Shown in pieces: positions 20,976 through 28,274 of a DNA stretch of 41,040 nucleotides. The notes below the pieces were generated by a model. It did no database searches. It was not told where the DNA came from and worked only from the letters and a program-made list of their open reading frames with translations. Each line of letters opens with the position of its first letter. The first letter of the stretch is position 1. Both the position numbers and the translations under genes were made by a program. Source of the DNA: Vibrio sp. HDW18 (GTDB lineage: Bacteria > Pseudomonadota > Gammaproteobacteria > Enterobacterales > Vibrionaceae); contig NZ_CP049915.1 of assembly GCF_011306175.1 (NCBI RefSeq), positions 1 through 41,040 of the forward strand, given 5' to 3'.

Positions 20976-21010
20976 CTTAAAAACCTTAATCACCTTTGCG
21001 GTGAATAATT
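20976..21010 (-). promoter_or_regulatory. Leader element with hairpin, copy 2
   Basis: On the minus strand TCACCGCAAAGGTGA, then TTAAGG, TTTTTAAG and the ATG of the 120-residue gene. The hairpin and the following 8 bases are identical to those before 6640, and the spacer between upstream stop and start has nearly the same length. Confidence 0.6.
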
Positions 21011-21011
21011 A

Positions 21012-21470
21012 CTAACAAAAACTAAGTTGGCACTGGCCCAGTTCACTCCCCGACTCTTCATTCACTCCGCAAGTGGATAAGGAGTCACTACAAGTAAGGC
21101 TTGGTAAAACCCAATGCTGCTTATACTCTCCTGACAAAAGCTTATCGACCACTGTATTCATTGGGGCAAGCCCATGAATATAGGCAACATAAAAACGCCA
21201 GAGCTTAGCTTTTTGAATATCTCTTATCTTAAGTTGAGCGAGAACGTCAGCATCAGACATAATGCCGCCGATTTCTTCGCCCTTATCCTCATCTGGCCAG
21301 TAACGATGTTCAAAATAAAGCCATTCAGATTCAGACATGCAGTAACGATGAATAAGAGCTTCAGAATTCAATAAAGGGTGCTGATCAACAGGATGGAATC
21401 CGCCACCAGTTCTCACGAAGTAAGAACAAAAGTCACGGTCAGTTAATGCTTGGATAAGAGTTGCGGTCAT
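21012..21470 (-). CDS. Hypothetical protein, 152 aa
   Basis: No family recognised. The protein is acidic with many aromatic residues (SEWLYFEHRYWPDEDKGEEI, KLWRFYVAYIHGL) and ends in a Cys- and Ser-rich tail (CSDSLSTCGVNEESG, CQLSFC). It is the first gene behind the maintenance operator at 21519-21548 and is followed by the winged-helix gene. Such a position suggests a copy-control or maintenance role, which is an inference. Confidence 0.6.
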   Translation of the reverse strand: MTATLIQALTDRDFCSYFVRTGGGFHPVDQHPLLNSEALIHRYCMSESEWLYFEHRYWPDEDKGEEIGGIMSDADVLAQLKIRDIQKAKLWRFYVAYIHGLAPMNTVVDKLLSGEYKQHWVLPSLTCSDSLSTCGVNEESGSELGQCQLSFC

Positions 21471-21518
21471 CGTGATTTATCTCGCTTATGGACTTGGCAC
21501 TTCGCCCGGCCTTCGAGA

Positions 21519-21548
21519 TAAATATAGGACTTTTCGTCCTATATTGCA
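21519..21548 (-). promoter_or_regulatory. Promoter with maintenance operator (site B)
   Basis: On the minus strand TTGCAA and TATATT are 17 bases apart. An inverted repeat with 10-bp perfect arms, AATATAGGAC (21521-21530) and GTCCTATATT (21536-21545), spans the spacer and -10 region. It drives 21470-20613. A run of octamer-type A/T repeats (about 21552-21577) lies just upstream. Confidence 0.88.
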
Positions 21549-21551
21549 AGA

Positions 21552-21577
21552 ATATTTTCTTTATTTCTTTAAATCTT
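21552..21577. repeat. Octamer-type repeat, minus strand AAAGATTT, AAAGAAAT, AAAGAAAA
   Basis: Three 8-bp units between the stop of the HTH gene at 21580 and site B. Same family as at 16232-16266. Confidence 0.6.
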
Positions 21578-21579
21578 TA

Positions 21580-21879
21580 CTACATTTTCCAGATTTGGCC
21601 GCAACCTGCTCGATCGGCAAGTATCGCCCAGGCAGCAAAGGGGATGCGCTGCATGTTGGTCTTTTTCCCAAGCTCCTTGGCTCTCTCAGCCTCAGCAAGA
21701 TCAAAAGACGCCCATTTACGCACCGTGCGGCCATCAGAGACGCCGACAAGTGCGGCGGCGGCCGTAGCAGTCAGCTCGCACTCTGCGAGCATAGCGCGCA
21801 CCTCAGCGCCAGTAGGCTGGATCCAACCCTTGTCAAACGGCAGTAAGGTTTCAGGTCTTACATCTTTTATCTGTTTCAT
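21580..21879 (-). CDS. Small HTH regulator, 99 aa
   Basis: The protein starts at ATG 21879 (MKQIKDVRPETLLPFDKGWI). Residues 25-60 form a Cro/XRE-like HTH (GAEVRAMLAECELTATAAAA, GVSDGRTVRKWAS), and RIPFAAWAILADRAG at the end is typical of small HTH proteins that choose this ending. Its promoter carries operator site C. It is a second candidate, besides the XRE protein at 17878, for binding the maintenance operators. Confidence 0.65.
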   Translation of the reverse strand: MKQIKDVRPETLLPFDKGWIQPTGAEVRAMLAECELTATAAAALVGVSDGRTVRKWASFDLAEAERAKELGKKTNMQRIPFAAWAILADRAGCGQIWKM

Positions 21880-21927
21880 ACATTCCCATAAAAAAGCAAC
21901 GTGGCGCCATGGTAGCGCTAATGGTTG

Positions 21928-21957
21928 AGAATATAGGACTTTTCGTCCCATGTTGCA
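21928..21957 (-). promoter_or_regulatory. Promoter with maintenance operator (site C)
   Basis: The minus strand reads TTGCAA, a 17-base spacer and TATATT, nearly base for base like site B; the arms are AATATAGGAC (21930-21939) and GTCCCATGTT (21945-21954) around TTTTC. It drives the HTH gene starting at 21879. Confidence 0.85.
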
Positions 21958-22244
21958 AATGGTTATTGATGAGTATGGCCTAAATACTATCCGTGTGGTT
22001 GAGCGTTTTATGGAGGAGCCGTGCGACGACATGCTAAGCAGAACTGACGTGCAGCGATCGAGTACGTCAATCGTCCACCATGATTGCAGCGTTCAATTGC
22101 GCCAACCTCGCCTTGCTAGAATCGCGCGAAGCGCAATATGGCGGCAGCTGAAGTTTGAATGATTGCCTTTGTATGCGTAGTCGTTCCACGGTCTTTAAGC
22201 GATTAATAGAGCTGACTGTCGGATGACAAAAAGCACTTGAAGCG

Positions 22245-22361
22245 CTGCCAGCTATGTCGGATTGGTTTCATCTAACCAATGTTGCCAATGCTGGCAGTTG
22301 GGGCCCGTTAAATTGCTTCTACGGTGCTGATGTTTACCAACCTAGCTAAATAGCAATTTAA
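22245..22361. repeat. Nested inverted repeats in the origin region
   Basis: CTGCCAGC (22245-22252) pairs with GCTGGCAG (22290-22297); inside it ATTGGTT (22261-22267) pairs with AACCAAT (22274-22280). A separate 10-bp pair, TTAAATTGCT (22308-22317) and AGCAATTTAA (22352-22361), follows. They could form a structured RNA or cruciforms. Confidence 0.6.
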
Positions 22362-22409
22362 TGGGAGGTACCTTTATATCTGTAGCAAAGCGAAAGCGAA
22401 AGAGATAGC

Positions 22410-22433
22410 AAGCCTCGCCTTTATGGCGGGCTT
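22410..22433 (+). terminator. Hairpin, possible terminator
   Basis: AAGCCTCGCC (22410-22419) pairs with GGCGGGCTT (22425-22433) with one mismatch or bulge. The following bases are pyrimidine-rich but not a clean T run. Confidence 0.4.
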
Positions 22434-22558
22434 GTATCCTTCTCTTTAGGGAAGCGGTTAGTTCAGCTTTTACTTTCGAGGTTATTTCTTCTTTTAGAGG
22501 CGGCGATGATGCAGAAGCGGGGAAAAACAGAAAGAGAGGGGATCCTGTGGATCAATCC

Positions 22559-22582
22559 AGCTCATTTTTTGAGCTATTTTTT
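22559..22582 (+). terminator. Terminator-like hairpin beside the DnaA-box-like sequence
   Basis: AGCTCA (22559-22564) pairs with TGAGCT (22570-22575) around TTTTT and is followed by ATTTTTT on the plus strand. It could end a rightward transcript across the origin, for example a small RNA, or be part of the A/T-rich unwinding region. Confidence 0.5.
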
Positions 22583-22637
22583 ATGGCAGAAACGGGAAAT
22601 CCTCCGCCTCATAGCGGATGAAAACAGATAACGGGGA

Positions 22638-23654
22638 TCAGGTAAGCAGCTCTAAGCTCTCAAGCAGAAGCGCATCAAACTCAGGGCCTGCAGATAAGCC
22701 ATGCTTATCTCTAATTGCCCACTTAGCGCGGATAACAACAGAAGGTGGCAGCTGAGCCTGTAACGTAATCAAGCGGCTTTCAGACTCAGATCGAGTTGAT
22801 TTAGTGGCGCGCTTTTCTGCTTCTTTTAGCCGTTGATGAGCAGCCATAACGCTTTTGGTATGCTTGTTCTCTCCGGTAAACTCTCGGCGAATACGCGCAA
22901 GAAGGTTACGCAGTGAAGGACGATCGAGCGATGCAATGCGGTCGGATTCCGTTTGACGTAACAATTCATCTTGACGTTTTTGCTTGGCCGTCTTAATCAA
23001 TCCGTTGCGCTCTTGCCATTTTTTCGCCATTGAAAGCATGGATCGAGTGTCGTCCATCGTAAGACCAAATCCTTTAAAAAAGTTAGGGCGCAAAAATATG
23101 CGCTTCGCTTTGTTGGTTTTCGTCTCCTGGTCAAATTCACGGACCACGACAATCATCTCTGCTGCTTCAAGATCATCCGCTGCCGCATGTACCGGATCAC
23201 AAGCTTTTCGGCCGTGACGATACTGGCCGTTATTACCATCGTAACCTGGCTCGTATTGATGCAGCTGACCAATCATCTTGGCCAACTCTTCCATGCTTGC
23301 TTTAACTTCAAAAAGATAAGGGGCATCAGGATCATAGTTTGCGCGATAAATCATCGCGCGCACCAAGGCATCAAGCGTCTGCTCACGCTCAAGCCGTATC
23401 GATGCGCGACGTGGGGCGATGTGCTTAGTTTTCCATGATCCATCAGCAAGCTTGCGACGCTTTAGCGTTGCACCGTCTTTACGCAGCTTTCGCATAAAAC
23501 GGTTTAAGTTCCAGTTATGACCAGACAGGAGGGCATCAAGTCGACGCGCGATCGGGTGATTCGGCATCGGAATGTCAAATTTAGGGGTGTATCTTCTCCA
23601 GCCACTGCGGTCTTCTTGCCAAGCTGGAGAATTATTTAGTCCAATAACGCTCAT
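22638..23654 (-). CDS. Plasmid replication initiator, IncFII RepA-like
   Basis: The protein has 338 residues and is very basic. The order RRASIRLEREQTLDALVRAM, then YDPDAPYLFEVKASMEELAK, HAAADDLEAAEMIVVVREFD, then KRIFLRPNFFKGFG, a WQERN helix and a Lys/Arg-rich C-terminus, follows IncFII-type RepA initiators. It should open the origin that lies downstream. ATG 23654 lacks a ribosome site; a GTG 15 codons upstream has only a weak one. In IncFII plasmids repA translation is also poor and coupled. The leader carries a 12-bp inverted repeat and a probable antisense RNA. No other replication gene is present in the window. Confidence 0.8.
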   Translation of the reverse strand: MSVIGLNNSPAWQEDRSGWRRYTPKFDIPMPNHPIARRLDALLSGHNWNLNRFMRKLRKDGATLKRRKLADGSWKTKHIAPRRASIRLEREQTLDALVRAMIYRANYDPDAPYLFEVKASMEELAKMIGQLHQYEPGYDGNNGQYRHGRKACDPVHAAADDLEAAEMIVVVREFDQETKTNKAKRIFLRPNFFKGFGLTMDDTRSMLSMAKKWQERNGLIKTAKQKRQDELLRQTESDRIASLDRPSLRNLLARIRREFTGENKHTKSVMAAHQRLKEAEKRATKSTRSESESRLITLQAQLPPSVVIRAKWAIRDKHGLSAGPEFDALLLESLELLT

Positions 23655-23699
23655 TTTTGGTTGCTTTTTCGCTCTAAGGCTTGCAGCAACCGGACGCAC

Positions 23700-23786
23700 G
23701 CAGTAAACTAAGCTCTGTGATTAGGGTTTTCTAGATTCTGTCGCCAAACAAATTTAGATGTGAGCCGTTTGTTTTTAGTTTACTGC
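23700..23786. repeat. 12-bp inverted repeat in the rep leader
   Basis: GCAGTAAACTAA (23700-23711) and TTAGTTTACTGC (23775-23786) are perfect inverted copies 63 bases apart, bracketing the region just upstream of the rep start. They could pair in the rep leader RNA, controlling access to the start, or serve as a protein operator. Confidence 0.75.
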
Positions 23787-23803
23787 TTACTGCCCGGTTT
23801 AAG

Positions 23804-23832
23804 AACCCCGCTCTGCGGGGTTTTGCTTTTTT
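23804..23832 (+). terminator. Rightward terminator upstream of rep
   Basis: AACCCCGC (23804-23811) pairs with GCGGGGTT (23815-23822) around TCT, followed by TT, GC and seven T. There is no rightward protein gene before it. Confidence 0.85.
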
Positions 23833-23959
23833 AAGCCAGGTTAATTTTTTTCACTTGCCCGTTAAGTCGCCAAACCATAACGAACAAGCCATATAACAAC
23901 ATTTCGGTGTAAGCCTACCACACGATGCGGAAAGCGTCACGCCCAAAAAGATCAGCAAT
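23833..23959. other. Gap between rep leader and LexA-controlled gene
   Basis: No gene is seen. This should hold the rep promoter on the minus strand, but no pair of good -35 and -10 boxes could be picked by eye. Confidence 0.3.
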
Positions 23960-24181
23960 TCAATTTTCGATGATCTGCTCTGCCTGATTGGTTTCTTTTT
24001 GCGCACTCATGCCCGCCTTTTCAAGCTGCCCAGCCGTTAAACTGGCCTGCAAGATGGCCTGATGTAAGCCAGGATCGCACAGTTCAGGATTTTCACTTGC
24101 ACTAGCAAGAAATCGCAAAAAATTCGCCAAGTTTGCTAATGTACCGGATTTCGTTCCATCGTTTAATGCGTTAACCGTCAA
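23960..24181 (-). CDS. LexA-controlled small protein, candidate antirepressor
   Basis: The protein has 73 residues, acidic and helical (GTLANLANFLRFLASASENP, then LHQAILQASLTAGQLEKAG), with no known motif. It starts with TTG (24181) eight bases after a perfect AGGAG. A consensus LexA box overlaps the -10 region of its promoter, so it should be silent until DNA damage. Because the phage repressor here lacks the autocleavage residues, a small SOS-induced inhibitor is needed for damage induction, and known examples (coliphage 186 Tum, small LexA-controlled antirepressors of other phages) are similar in logic. That it binds CI is an inference. Confidence 0.65.
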   Translation of the reverse strand: MTVNALNDGTKSGTLANLANFLRFLASASENPELCDPGLHQAILQASLTAGQLEKAGMSAQKETNQAEQIIEN

Positions 24182-24209
24182 TTTTTGATCTCCTGTGATA
24201 AAATCATCA

Positions 24210-24240
24210 CTGTATATAAATACAGTTTATTAGACCTCAA
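24210..24240 (-). promoter_or_regulatory. LexA box and promoter
   Basis: CTGTATATAAATACAG (24210-24225) fits the LexA consensus CTG-N10-CAG with the preferred CTGT...ACAG edges and A/T centre. On the minus strand TTGAGG (24240-24235) and TATACA (24216-24211) are 18 bases apart, so LexA would cover the -10 box. Confidence 0.88.
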
Positions 24241-24275
24241 AGCCGCACAATCGGCAAGCTTATCAATAAGATTGC

Positions 24276-25253
24276 CTATTTCGGCGTGACTAGCGTCGCG
24301 GTCGTAGACGACACGCTGTCGGGCTCGATGACATGTTCGACAGTTTCAACGATCCATAGTCCATTCGCGCTAGGCTTGTGGTTTTTCAGCAAAACGCGCA
24401 GCTCTGCTGTCAGTTCCGGCATGAGCGGACGAGAGAGTGATAGCGTCTTTTTACCGCGCGCTTGTTTGTCGAACTCCGCCTTTGCGGCGTCTCGCGCCTC
24501 TTGTTCGCTTTGGTATTGCCTGCGCATGGTGTAAACCGGTTCCTCACCATTGCCGACTTTGACGCTGCGTTTTTGCTGCGCCTCTTCATCAAACCAGTGC
24601 GCGATAATGGTTTGATAGTTGGTCCTCTCGGTAATAGTGACACGCCCGCTTGAATTAGCCGGGTCATCGATGACCGTCTCGCTCATCAGCTGACCACTGG
24701 CTGATTTCCCTTCGGCCTTTGGCGTAACCAGCAAGCGATCAGCCACTGGCTTGGCGATGGCGTCATACTGTCGGCCAAGGCGGTTAAGCAGGTTTAAATC
24801 CGACTCAGCGACTTGATCGATATGTTCAAACTCTATCTTGGCCAGCGATTCGCTAACTACTGGACTAAGGCCATGATCCTGGGCAATCTGCTTAACCAAA
24901 TCACCATACGTGATCGCATCAAACGTGCGGTCTTTCGGCGATTTTATTGAACTGGTTTTAAACTCAGCTGCAGTTGCACTAATGGTCAGCAACTCTTCAT
25001 CAAGCGGCTCTTCGAGTTCCGTCACTTGATACGAGCCTTTAAACTCCAACTCCTTGCCAATACCGATCCAGACTTCTAATTTTGCTCCGGTCGAAGGCAG
25101 CTCGATCGCTAAATCGCGGTTATCGAGTTCAATCGTGACGGCATCCGATTTCACGCCCGCCTCATCACGCAGAGTTAAGCGCACTAGGCGGTCTTTAATC
25201 AGTCGAGTGATGTCCGAACCATTGGCAATGATTTTAAAAACGGCTGGTTTCAT
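24276..25253 (-). CDS. D: Late control protein D-like baseplate hub (P2 gpD)
   Basis: The protein has 325 residues of the gpD/gp27-type hub family: KIIANGSDITRLIKDRLVRL start, GVKSDAVTIELDNRD, a KSPKDRTFDAITYGDLVKQI segment, QVAESDLNLLNRLGRQYDAI and the LLKNHKPSANGLWIVETVEH end are characteristic. It joins the tail tube to the spike. It is the last gene of the leftward late operon. In P2, D has a side effect on late control in satellites; nothing here shows that. Confidence 0.9.
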   Translation of the reverse strand: MKPAVFKIIANGSDITRLIKDRLVRLTLRDEAGVKSDAVTIELDNRDLAIELPSTGAKLEVWIGIGKELEFKGSYQVTELEEPLDEELLTISATAAEFKTSSIKSPKDRTFDAITYGDLVKQIAQDHGLSPVVSESLAKIEFEHIDQVAESDLNLLNRLGRQYDAIAKPVADRLLVTPKAEGKSASGQLMSETVIDDPANSSGRVTITERTNYQTIIAHWFDEEAQQKRSVKVGNGEEPVYTMRRQYQSEQEARDAAKAEFDKQARGKKTLSLSRPLMPELTAELRVLLKNHKPSANGLWIVETVEHVIEPDSVSSTTATLVTPK

Positions 25254-25256
25254 AGT

Positions 25257-25475
25257 TTAATCCCATAGTCGGATGCGGTTTTTCTGCTCTGCGGGGCCAA
25301 GATCAGGCAATTGAATCACCAACCCTTCTGGCAGAATGGGACCATGACGGGCGAGCCCAGGATTCGCTTCAAGCACAGCTTCGACCGCTTTCGGCCTTTG
25401 GCCATAATGCTGATGACAAATCCAATCGAGCATGTCACCTCGTCGGGTTTGATACTGCACACCTTTAGTACTCAT
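25257..25475 (-). CDS. X: Tail protein X (P2 gpX-like)
   Basis: A 72-residue protein with a LysM-like pattern (YQTRRGDMLDWICHQHYGQR, then VLEANPGLARHGPILPEGLV), the usual gpX form. It may bind peptidoglycan or join hub proteins. It overlaps U and is three bases from D, the P2 order U-X-D. Confidence 0.88.
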   Translation of the reverse strand: MSTKGVQYQTRRGDMLDWICHQHYGQRPKAVEAVLEANPGLARHGPILPEGLVIQLPDLGPAEQKNRIRLWD

Positions 25476-25893
25476 CTTCGCCGTACTCCGAAATCGTCAG
25501 GCTGCCTTTGATCTCCAAAGGAATGCCGTTATCTGTGAAATACTGATCGGTGCGTTCGAGCGATTCGATAACCCAAAGACCAAGGTCAGCGCCCCCGGTC
25601 GGGGTACCGCCAACCAATCGCCCTGGCTCGCCCTTATCAGCGAGCGCTTTCATCTTGTCGAACTGATACAAGTCTGATTTTTTTTGTGGGTAGATGGTGA
25701 TCTCAAGCGTTTTACTGTCACTGTCCGCGCCTTGAAACTGCTTGGCGGGCTTTCGATTAAGGCGCGAGCGTGTCGCCCAGCGCCATTTCATTGATGTGCG
25801 TAATTGCTGAAACTGAGCCCCTGTCACAGAGAAGAAAAAATCCCCGCTCGGGAAGCTCAACGCCAACATTACGCCGTTGCGTAACTCATTCAT
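25465..25893 (-). CDS. U: Tail protein U (P2 gpU-like)
   Basis: A 142-residue tail protein containing VMLALSFPSGDFFFSVTGAQ and the conserved WRWATRSRL... plus KKSDLYQFDKMKALADKGEP. In P2-like phages gpU is needed to finish the tail. Position between tape measure and X supports the call. Confidence 0.88.
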   Translation of the reverse strand: MNELRNGVMLALSFPSGDFFFSVTGAQFQQLRTSMKWRWATRSRLNRKPAKQFQGADSDSKTLEITIYPQKKSDLYQFDKMKALADKGEPGRLVGGTPTGGADLGLWVIESLERTDQYFTDNGIPLEIKGSLTISEYGEDEY

Positions 25894-25904
25894 GCGGATC
25901 TCTA

Positions 25905-28220
25905 CTAGTCATAGTTATTCAGACGATTACGGCGGGCGTTTTCACGGTCACGGCGGTCAAGTTCTTCGCGAACGCGACGCGCGACATCATCACCGCTTTC
26001 ACCAGGTTGTTGCTCGATGGCGATTTGATAGCTCGATGTGTAACTGGCTGGCATGGTGTGTGCCGCAGAAATCCCCGTTTTAGCGGGCGTAACACCGCCG
26101 ACGGCATAGCCTGTGGTGTAACCAGAATTGCCCGCCTCTTGCTGATGGATATTGCGACTGATCTCGACGGCCTGTGTGACGCGGCCTTCATCGCCAAACA
26201 AACTATCCCACCACCCTTTGATCGTGCCAATCGTGTTGGAGATAAACTGCATCGCGGATTGAAACTTAGCGACAATGCCATCCCATAGATTGCTGAAAAA
26301 CTCCCCGATAGGTTCCCAGTGCTTCACAATCAGTGCAACCGCACCGATCAAGGCCATCACAGCCAAAACCACTAAGCCAATTGGGTTAGCATTCAGAGCT
26401 ACATTGAGCGCCCATTGTGCGCCCGTCCAAATGGCGGTGGCAGCGGCCAGCGTCCTTTGCAAACCTGCCAGCAAGCCTATGCGCTGAGCACCGGTTAACA
26501 TGGCCATGTTCCAGGCAATCTGAGCCAGCTTAACGCCAATCATCACGGTTTTTAGGGCAATCAAGCCCATCACCGCGCCGCCGATCAGCTGAGTGAGGAA
26601 TGGGAATCGCTCAACCAAATCGGCGATGGCCATCGCGCCAAAACCGACAGCATCGGTCGCAAACATCATCATCGGCGCAAAAATCTTACCGAGCGTCGCA
26701 GAGAGGTTACTGATGCGCTGATTCATGCGCTGCGCGGATTCGGTCGGTCCCGTTAAAATGGCCTTGGCCATCTCGTTTGTGGTATCCATGCCCGAACTCA
26801 GCGCTTGGTTCATGCTGCCAATGTTCTGCTTTAAGGTTGAGATTTCAGGATAAAGCAACTTAATCAACGCCATTGCTTCATCGGTACCGAAGGCTTTCTT
26901 TAGCTCCTGTTCTTCAATCGCATCAATGGTGTCACCGTACTGGCTCTTTAACTCGCTTAAAATATCCGGCAAAGAGAGCAGTTGATTATTCGCATCAAGG
27001 AAGTTCAGGCCGAGCTTGTCACCGGCTCCTGCAGCGGAGTTCAAGAAAGCTTTGTATTTTGTGGCCGCTTCACTGCCTGACATCGTTGCTTGCAGTTGTC
27101 CCAGGATCGATAGCTGCTCAGCGAAAGACACGTTCGCTGCTGTTGCGGTTGCCCCGAGGTTCGAGATCGCCGAACTCATTTCTGAACCGTTGGTCTTGAA
27201 CGCTTTAACGCTTGATGCAATACCCGCCGAGAAGTATTCGCCGAACTTCATGTCGCGCTCAGCCGAAGACATGGCGTTCCAACCCTCAATCGTGGCCGCA
27301 CCAAACTGATCAAACTGCTTACGATAGATACCGTAGCCGGAGGCAAACAAACTGGTCATTTGCTCCGTGGTCGATTTGGTTGCGCCTGCGGTCATCGCAG
27401 CGATGCGAGTAAACTCACCGACCGCAACATCAGACAGAGATGCGATACCAGACTTAATGTCATAGCTTGCCGCAATAAAGTCAGCTTGCGCAGTGCCCGC
27501 AAACTGGTTTGAAAAATCTTTCGCCGCCTTGGTTATCGCATCGATGCCCTCCGCACCGATCCCCAAAGACTGGATCTGACCTTGCGCCGTGGCGACATGG
27601 CCATAAGATTCGGTCAGCTTGGATAGCGCAAACACTGTGGCACCGATTTTCGCAGAATCGACCGCTACAGAGCCCATCAACTGACTGTTTTTCTCACGCA
27701 GCCCTGCAAGCTTTTTCTCGCGCTGCGCGACTGCTTCGAGATGCTGCTGCTGATCGTGCAGCCTCTCGTTAAGCCGAGCGGTATGACGCTCGACTTGTTG
27801 CGTCGCTTGACGCAGATTCTTTGTGCTAATACCCGCCTGATCGAGCTTGGCTCTTAGCTCACTTAACTTGGCATTCTCTCGCTCATGTTGCTGAGTGAGC
27901 GCCTGAGCCTCACGCTTGGCGCGATTAAACTCCGTTTGCAATGCGCGGGTCGGCGCTCCCGCTTCTCGCATCTTACGAGCCAAGTCGGCCACTTTTCTAT
28001 TTTGCTCATCGAGCGCACGACTGGTATCGGCGCTTTCTCGCTTTAAGCGACGAAAAGCATCGAGATCCGCCGAACTCTGCGACAGCTTGGCCATTTGATT
28101 TTGTGTAGACTCAATCGCCTTGGCCGCCTTGGTCGTTTGATCTGTCACCTTACTGATCGGCGTCGTGATCTTATCGACCATCTCCATCACATACGAAAGC
28201 TTACTGGTCGTTTGTCCCAT
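25905..28220 (-). CDS. T: Tail tape measure protein (P2 gpT-like)
   Basis: The protein has 771 residues. An N-terminal coiled coil (residues about 20-190, with many Gln/Arg-rich heptads) precedes the tape-measure core with repeated Gly/Ala segments (ATAQGQIQSLGIGAEGIDAI, LTESYG). Hydrophobic segments lie at about 560-690 (FLTQLIGGAVMGLIALKTVM, IGLVVLAVMALIGAVALIV). It sets tail length and probably forms the DNA channel in the membrane. AGGGG precedes the ATG. It lies after the E/E' genes, as in P2. Confidence 0.92.
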   Translation of the reverse strand: MGQTTSKLSYVMEMVDKITTPISKVTDQTTKAAKAIESTQNQMAKLSQSSADLDAFRRLKRESADTSRALDEQNRKVADLARKMREAGAPTRALQTEFNRAKREAQALTQQHERENAKLSELRAKLDQAGISTKNLRQATQQVERHTARLNERLHDQQQHLEAVAQREKKLAGLREKNSQLMGSVAVDSAKIGATVFALSKLTESYGHVATAQGQIQSLGIGAEGIDAITKAAKDFSNQFAGTAQADFIAASYDIKSGIASLSDVAVGEFTRIAAMTAGATKSTTEQMTSLFASGYGIYRKQFDQFGAATIEGWNAMSSAERDMKFGEYFSAGIASSVKAFKTNGSEMSSAISNLGATATAANVSFAEQLSILGQLQATMSGSEAATKYKAFLNSAAGAGDKLGLNFLDANNQLLSLPDILSELKSQYGDTIDAIEEQELKKAFGTDEAMALIKLLYPEISTLKQNIGSMNQALSSGMDTTNEMAKAILTGPTESAQRMNQRISNLSATLGKIFAPMMMFATDAVGFGAMAIADLVERFPFLTQLIGGAVMGLIALKTVMIGVKLAQIAWNMAMLTGAQRIGLLAGLQRTLAAATAIWTGAQWALNVALNANPIGLVVLAVMALIGAVALIVKHWEPIGEFFSNLWDGIVAKFQSAMQFISNTIGTIKGWWDSLFGDEGRVTQAVEISRNIHQQEAGNSGYTTGYAVGGVTPAKTGISAAHTMPASYTSSYQIAIEQQPGESGDDVARRVREELDRRDRENARRNRLNNYD

Positions 28221-28245
28221 TTTTACCCCTTACAAACGAAAAAAA

Positions 28246-28274
28246 GCCGGGTTAGCCCTGATGGACTACCCGGC
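28246..28274 (-). terminator. Hairpin over the E' stop, terminator-like
   Basis: On the minus strand GCCGGGT pairs with ACCCGGC (28274-28268 and 28252-28246) and a run of T follows, 20 bases upstream of the tape measure ribosome site. It is inside the tail operon, so readthrough by an antiterminated polymerase or partial termination must be expected. Confidence 0.6.

Larger units (their letters stand above)
22033..22637. other. Probable replication origin region downstream of rep, no gene seen
   Basis: About 600 bases without a convincing gene. It holds nested hairpins (22245-22361), a hairpin at 22410-22433, a DnaA-box-like TGTGGATCA (22546-22554, one mismatch to TGTGGATAA), then an A/T-rich stretch (22564-22585). 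In IncFII-type plasmids the origin lies just downstream of repA and starts with a DnaA box, which fits this arrangement. Confidence 0.5.
23681..23832 (+). ncRNA. Putative antisense RNA to the rep leader (CopA-like)
   Basis: On the plus strand TTGCAG (23681-23686) and TAAACT (23704-23709) are 17 bases apart, and a strong terminator ends at 23832. A transcript of about 115 nt from near 23716 would be fully complementary to the rep mRNA leader, as CopA is in IncFII plasmids. The promoter boxes are weak, so this rests mostly on the otherwise unexplained rightward terminator facing rep. Confidence 0.45.

Noticed and set aside
21950..22162. Plus-strand frame of 70 codons divergent from the HTH gene at 21879
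   Set aside because: It has no ribosome site and begins inside operator site C. Its second half is Arg- and Ser-rich like a chance frame. I kept the region as non-coding.
22638..23699. Protelomerase as in N15, VP882 or phiKO2
   Set aside because: The protein has the RepA-type order of helices, not the tyrosine-recombinase motifs of protelomerases, and the window closes as a circle. No telomere-like long palindrome was seen.
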